Below, piece after piece: positions 60,659 through 64,000 of a stretch of 64,000 bases of DNA. The stretch is from NCBI RefSeq assembly GCF_000988205.1, contig NZ_LAYQ01000012.1, positions 211,591-275,590 on the forward strand. Reading direction: 5' to 3'. This DNA comes from Corynebacterium minutissimum (lineage in GTDB: Bacteria; Actinomycetota; Actinomycetes; Mycobacteriales; Mycobacteriaceae). The stretch's first letter is position 1; every line of letters begins with the position of its first letter. The notes under the pieces were generated by a model that worked only from the letters and a program-made list of their open reading frames with translations, had not been told where the DNA came from and ran no database searches. Made by a program: the position numbers and the translations under genes.

Positions 60659-61770
60659 TGAACAACCAGGCTTTGATCGCGGTTGCAGGTTCCGGAAAGA
60701 CTGAAACTATTGTTCAGCGATATAAAGACCAACCAGAGGGCACGCTATTCGTTACTTTTACCCAGAATGGTCAGGAAGAGCTGAAGCAGCGGCTCCTTAA
60801 AGAAAATCCTGGTGCGGAATTTGAGGTTATTGGTTGGTTTAAGTTTTTGGCGGATCACTTTCTGAAGCCGTTTTTGTGCGACGTCTTCCCTACTAGGGTT
60901 TACAACGGGATGCGCCTGAATGACCCCACTGTAAAGTTTGGTAGGGGCGAGGGATACTATTTCAACGACTCCGGAGAGATTACAAGCGATCGTATGGCGT
61001 TACTTTCACGAAAGATCTGTGATGAAGATGACCGAGAGCCTATCAAACGATTAGAACGAATCTTTCGAACAATCGTCTTTGACGAGGTGCAAGACCTTGC
61101 TGGCAATGATCTTGAAATCTTGCAAATGCTTTTAGAGTCACGGATCGAAGTATTTATGGTAGGGGACATTCGTCAGACCGTTTTTGAGACAACTGTTTCA
61201 GACAGAAAGAACTCTCAGTACGGAAAACTGAATAAACTGAAATGGTTCGAAGAAATGCAAGACCTGGGAAGTCTCCGGCTTGAATTCGACTTAACCAATC
61301 GGCGCTGTCACGAAGATATCGTTCGACTTTCTAATGCGTTATTTCCGCCTGAGCTTGGGTTTGAGGATGCGGTGAGCGGGCAGGACGAGACGAATGACGG
61401 CCACGTAGGAATCTTTCGTATTGAGGAGTCTCAGATCCCTGATTACTGTAGGGCGATCTCTCCGCGTGGACTTCGCTACAACGTCACTACCGGGAAAGAA
61501 TGGAATGACAAATTATCTTTCAATAACTTCGGTGACTGTAAAGGTCTGACTTTTGATCATGTCTTGATCTTTCCGACTGCTGGGATGAGGAAGTTCCTGG
61601 CCGACGGGACTATCCTCAAGTCTCACGCTACAATCTCGAAATTCTATGTCGCAGTCACTAGGGCAAGGCACAGTGTTTGTTTTGTGCTCCCTAAGAAATG
61701 GGAGCGCGGAGATACGGCCCCGGTCCAGATAATCCGATGGTCGAATGAAGGCACGAGTGGCGCCTCGTGA
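60658..61770 (+). CDS. gajB: Gabija-type GajB: compact UvrD-like helicase
   Basis: The 370-residue protein has superfamily 1 helicase motifs: Walker A AGSGKT (residues 10-15), FVTFTQNGQEEL (motif Ia), VFDEVQDL (Asp 142, Glu 143), GDIRQTVFE (motif III), KGLTFDHVLIF (motif V) and FYVAVTRARHSVCF (motif VI). It is shorter than typical GajB proteins of about 490 residues, with little room for the 1B/2B inserts. The ATG overlaps the gajA stop by one base (TGATG), showing tight coupling. In Gabija, GajB is thought to respond to DNA ends and work with GajA. Confidence 0.78.
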   Translation: MNNQALIAVAGSGKTETIVQRYKDQPEGTLFVTFTQNGQEELKQRLLKENPGAEFEVIGWFKFLADHFLKPFLCDVFPTRVYNGMRLNDPTVKFGRGEGYYFNDSGEITSDRMALLSRKICDEDDREPIKRLERIFRTIVFDEVQDLAGNDLEILQMLLESRIEVFMVGDIRQTVFETTVSDRKNSQYGKLNKLKWFEEMQDLGSLRLEFDLTNRRCHEDIVRLSNALFPPELGFEDAVSGQDETNDGHVGIFRIEESQIPDYCRAISPRGLRYNVTTGKEWNDKLSFNNFGDCKGLTFDHVLIFPTAGMRKFLADGTILKSHATISKFYVAVTRARHSVCFVLPKKWERGDTAPVQIIRWSNEGTSGAS

Positions 61771-61901
61771 AACTCTTTTACGGTAAGTGGCATCCCGATT
61801 ACGGGACAACAGGAGAATTGAAACGATTTAGAATAAACAAGGACAAGGACCTAAAGAAGGGGCTGGAGCTTGCCGAAAGTCGCACAATGTCGATTTGGTG
61901 A
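61767..61901 (+). CDS. Small 44-residue ORF coupled to gajB, function unknown
   Basis: A GTG start overlaps the gajB stop (GTGA). The product begins MKLFYGKWHPDYGTTGELK and is basic and hydrophilic, ending in SRTMSIW at a TGA (61899). The same frame continues after the TGA for 12 more plausible codons (RYLEYQKQLGPR) to a TAG, so the TGA may replace a Trp codon. The overlap, the protein-like composition and the position make it more likely than chance to be translated, but no family was recognised. Confidence 0.4.
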   Translation: MKLFYGKWHPDYGTTGELKRFRINKDKDLKKGLELAESRTMSIW

Positions 61902-62121
61902 CGCTACCTTGAGTATCAGAAGCAACTAGGACCGCGATAGGCGCTAGCAAGGCAGGTTGCAGCCTTTTCCGACTCAATTCTGGATGGACCGTGTTCAGCT
62001 ATTCTTCAATCTAGGGTTTCGAAAATGCTATTGCGCAAAAACTAAATAGTAATGCAATGGGGATGTTCATTTAGATCTTTCCTGTCAGTATCTAGAGTGG
62101 AGTCTGGAGATAGGGGCGCCG
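61902..62121. other. AT-rich gap after the Gabija-like genes
   Basis: No credible gene, RNA or strong hairpin was found in these 220 bases. The composition is still AT-rich like the gaj genes up to about 62080 and becomes GC-rich after that, so the right edge of the transferred segment probably lies here. Confidence 0.4.
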
Positions 62122-62454
62122 GTGAGGTGGCGGGGTCTAATGCGAGGTCATACAGCCGTCGCAGACTCAAGGACCGAACCAGCCAAAACTGGTGAAAAGC
62201 CTGCAGATCAAGACTTTATGACCATCAGCATCAACCAGCGCGGGCAAGAAGACCTAACCAAGATCATATTCGACCGCGACGGTCGGCTCCCAACACTGAT
62301 CTCCTCCCAATCAGCCGCCGCCTACTGGGTTGAAACACTGCCAGACAGAGTCGGAGCCGATTCACTCGTAAGCCGCCTCAACAACGGCCACCGAATCCAT
62401 ATCGGAGACTTCGACATGCGCAAAGCCACCGCCCCCACCACCCCAGACGACTAA
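62122..62454 (+). CDS. Hypothetical protein
   Basis: The frame encodes 110 residues from GTG 62122. The convincing part starts at ATG 62218 ([19 protein letters not shown]), giving 78 residues with [17 protein letters not shown] and an acidic end. No family was recognised. It is the first non-AT-rich gene after the Gabija-like pair and is followed by a GC-rich hairpin at 62465. Confidence 0.45.
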   Translation: MRWRGLMRGHTAVADSRTEPAKTGEKPADQDFMTISINQRGQEDLTKIIFDRDGRLPTLISSQSAAAYWVETLPDRVGADSLVSRLNNGHRIHIGDFDMRKATAPTTPDD

Positions 62455-62464
62455 GACTAACGGT

Positions 62465-62490
62465 CCGGGCCGACGCACCCCTCGGCCCGG
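62465..62490. terminator. GC-rich hairpin
   Basis: CCGGGCCGA (62465-62473) and TCGGCCCGG (62482-62490) form a perfect 9-bp stem with the loop CGCACCCC. It lies between the hypothetical gene and the convergent winged-helix gene. There is no T-tract. Confidence 0.5.
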
Positions 62491-62561
62491 TACCAACTAC
62501 CCGGGACACGACAGTACCGAGTCCCCAGAACACCGGGGTACCAAAAACTCGCATCTGACAG

Positions 62562-62891
62562 TTAAAGGCCCTTAGTCATAGCTTTGAGGGCTTCGACGTG
62601 ACGAATATAGGCGTGGGTGCCAGCTGTGGTAAGTGTGACCCACACGGTGTCCTTGGCGCGTGTGGAGCCGTATTCCCGGGTGCGGCTAATATAGCCGCGG
62701 TCTTCGAGGTGCTTTAACTGCTTGGAAAGTGTATCGGCGGGGAGCTCGGTCAACTCGGCGAGCGTGCTGTACTTCATTTGCCGACCGTCGGTGGCGCCGG
62801 CGGAGAAGAGCATGGCGCAGATCTTGAGCCGATTGATGGGGTGGATGACTGGGTCCAGCTCAGGGGTCTGGTGAGATGTTTGCCTAGACAT
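62562..62891 (-). CDS. Small winged-helix regulator, second copy
   Basis: The 109-residue protein is a paralogue of the regulator at 21603-21917. Shared blocks are DPVIHPINRLKICAML, ELPADTLSKQLKHLEDRGYI and REYGSTRAKDTVWVTLT. As in the first module the gene follows a membrane protein gene with an 8-base overlap (ATG at 62891, membrane gene stop at 62884). Its operator would lie upstream of the truncated membrane gene and is lost to the IS. Confidence 0.82.
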   Translation of the reverse strand: MSRQTSHQTPELDPVIHPINRLKICAMLFSAGATDGRQMKYSTLAELTELPADTLSKQLKHLEDRGYISRTREYGSTRAKDTVWVTLTTAGTHAYIRHVEALKAMTKGL

Positions 62892-63217
62892 TGATGCCCT
62901 TTACGGCGGCGTTGCTGTTCTCGTAGAGCATCCAGGCTGTCGCGCCAGTAACTATGACTCCGCAAGCGATCATCCACGGCCACGTGTCGGGGGTCGGTGT
63001 AGTTGACATGATCATGGCGAGGGGGAGGCATACGCGCGACCACGTCGCGCGGTCGTTGCTTGGCCCCCTGTTTGGATTGGGCCGCACGAAGGGATTCGCA
63101 ATCTTGTCTTTGAGGAGGAATCCAAAAATCAAGGTCGGTATAAAGATGGCAAGGGTGTACCACCAAGACAGCTTGGACAGCGCGAGGCTGCTGTTCAGAA
63201 GACTGAAATGGTAGCGG
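62884..63217 (-). pseudogene. Membrane protein of the second module, 5' end cut off by the IS
   Basis: The frame runs from the IS end (about 63217) to 62884 with SLLNSSLALSKLSWWYTLAI, IFIPTLIFGFLLKDK, VCLPLAMIMSTTPTP and WMIACGVIVTGATAWMLYEN, the same four-helix plan as the protein at 21169-21606. No ATG or GTG start is present in the remaining part; the only usable start, TTG 63132, would remove the first helices. The reading continues into the IS end, so the true start was lost by insertion. Confidence 0.65.
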
Positions 63218-63260
63218 TGTGGTGAGTATCTGGTAGCGCCTGAGTGAGTATCCGGTAGCG
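63209..63260. repeat. Terminal repeats of an IS21-family element
   Basis: GTGAGTAT(C/T)(C/T)GGTAGCG-type units occur at 63222-63238 and 63244-63260, with a partial unit TGGTAGCG at 63209. Multiple short direct repeats near each end are typical of IS21 elements, where they bind the transposase. The outer TG of the element is probably at 63218. Confidence 0.6.
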
Positions 63261-64000
63261 GTGTCTCACTCAGGCGTTGTTGGTGGTTATGCGTTGGTGG
63301 TGAGGCGCATGTTTGGGCCTTCGAGTGTGATGATCTCGGCGCCGGAGACGAGTCGGTTGAGGATTGACTCGGAGATCACGGCATCGGGGATGGACTTGTA
63401 CCACTCCAGTGGGGTGAATTGTGAGGTCACTATCGTTGAGACTTTGCCTTCTCGTCCGGCGAGGATGTTGAGAAGTTGGTGCGCGGTCGCGGCATCAATA
63501 GGTGTGGTGAGGAAGTCATCTAAGACCAGGACGTCGACGTCGTGGAGGTGCTGGATGAACTTCAGCCGTTTGGGGGGCCAGGCCCCCATTCCAGATGGAA
63601 TGTGCTCATAGTCAGTGACATAGGCCCCACGCTTATGCGAAACCCGGTGGGTTGCTACGGTTGTCCCCTGGTCAAAGACGGTCAAGACTTGCCCGGTGAT
63701 GCGCACATCGACAGTGCGGCCAACAAGCTGGTGCGGGACGGAGTAGCGCACGGTTGGAACCGTGATATGGAAATCTGGGGCTACTTTCGCACGCTTCCAC
63801 TCGGTGTGCTGCCACGGGGTTGCCGGCAGATCGGCAAGCAGACGCTGTTCGTGTGCTTCAAAGAGATCCCTGCGGCTTGACTGCTGACTGCGAAACGGCA
63901 CGGAGGTGTTGATCGCGTCGACCAAGCCCACAATCTTTCCGTTGAGCTCGTCCAAGTCAACACACTGGTGGCCCTCAAGGACGTGGATGACTTTGTGCGT
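63218..64000 (-). mobile_element. IS21-family insertion sequence, deletion derivative, continues past the window
   Basis: The visible part has terminal repeats at 63209-63260 and one long frame on the minus strand that joins the C-terminal part of IstA to the C-terminal half of IstB. The other end and the catalytic part of IstA lie beyond base 64000. It interrupts the membrane gene of the winged-helix module. Confidence 0.75.
63287..64000 (-). CDS. IS21 IstA-IstB fusion, partial (upstream end outside the window)
   Basis: The frame is open to the last base. The first part matches the IstA C-terminal region: RRDLFEAHEQRLLADLP, TVRYSVPHQLVGRTVDVRI, VTDYEHIPSG, WPPKRL. It then runs directly into the IstB ATPase second half: DVDVLVLDDFLTTPID (Walker B), STIVTSQFTPLEWYKSIPD and ILNRLVSGAEIITLEGPN. 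The end of IstA and the first half of IstB, with Walker A, are missing. The fusion is in frame, so an internal deletion is likely and IstB function should be lost. Confidence 0.8.
   Translation of the reverse strand, partial: THKVIHVLEGHQCVDLDELNGKIVGLVDAINTSVPFRSQQSSRRDLFEAHEQRLLADLPATPWQHTEWKRAKVAPDFHITVPTVRYSVPHQLVGRTVDVRITGQVLTVFDQGTTVATHRVSHKRGAYVTDYEHIPSGMGAWPPKRLKFIQHLHDVDVLVLDDFLTTPIDAATAHQLLNILAGREGKVSTIVTSQFTPLEWYKSIPDAVISESILNRLVSGAEIITLEGPNMRLTTNA

Noticed and set aside
61890..61940. TGA in the small ORF after gajB as selenocysteine
   Set aside because: There is no SECIS-like hairpin right after the TGA, and no selenium genes are seen. A changed Trp codon or a normal stop is simpler.
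62533..62541. CCGGGGTAC as a direct repeat of the tRNA-Glu 3' end (att site)
   Set aside because: Only 8 bases (CGGGGTAC) match the tRNA end at 50469-50476, too short to call an attachment site, and the broken enzyme is a serine recombinase, which need not use tRNA ends.

Overview
The window is a 64 kb piece of a Corynebacterium chromosome. It is GC-rich, uses GTG and TTG starts freely, and follows the Corynebacterium glutamicum gene order pfkA - gatB - lysE/lysG - ilvD - ilvBNC - serA - leuB - odx-like - gltX, with truB/ribF/rpsO/pnp to the left. No species-specific marker was recognised, so the call stays at genus level.

Layout. 1-6.7 kb: end of a phosphoesterase gene, a phosphopantetheinyl transferase, truB facing ribF, a nucleoside hydrolase, rpsO and pnp. 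6.8-11.4 kb: a lipoprotein, a VOC protein, a DUF222/HNH endonuclease followed by a cluster of short palindromes, and an MFS exporter. 11.4-21 kb: pfkA, an AspT-type transporter, gatB, a zinc alcohol dehydrogenase, a YkvI-like transporter, the divergent lysE/lysG pair and a DoxX protein. 21-35 kb: a small membrane protein/winged-helix module, a GT87 glycosyltransferase, then branched-chain amino acid synthesis (ilvD, an attenuator with an Ile/Leu/Val leader peptide, ilvB, ilvN, ilvC), a DUF262 protein, serA and leuB. 35-39.6 kb: a CBS/DUF294 protein with a DnaQ-like exonuclease, an oxaloacetate-decarboxylase-like FAH protein and isochorismate synthase. 39.7-48.4 kb: a seven-gene, translationally coupled operon of the 'anchored-repeat' ABC importer type: ATPase, permease, a metal-type binding lipoprotein and four surface proteins sharing a His-rich domain. 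48.6-50.5 kb: gltX, tRNA-Gln, tRNA-Glu.

From 50.5 kb a defence island follows the tRNA-Glu gene: a decayed serine recombinase, a type I restriction-modification operon (hsdM, hsdS, a rhuM-family gene, hsdR), and a lower-GC pair that looks like a Gabija system (OLD-type ATPase/TOPRIM nuclease plus UvrD-like helicase) with a tiny coupled ORF. The window ends with a second winged-helix/membrane module cut by an IS21-family element. The visible part of that element encodes an in-frame fusion of the IstA and IstB C-terminal parts.

Eight genes (gltX, ilvB, ilvD, hsdR, GT87, the YkvI-like transporter, the ABC permease and one surface protein) each carry a single -1 frameshift, in nearly every case where adding one base to a short homopolymer restores a well conserved protein. 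Because gltX should be essential, most of these are probably sequencing errors. The genes are therefore annotated as full-length CDS with the lesion noted.
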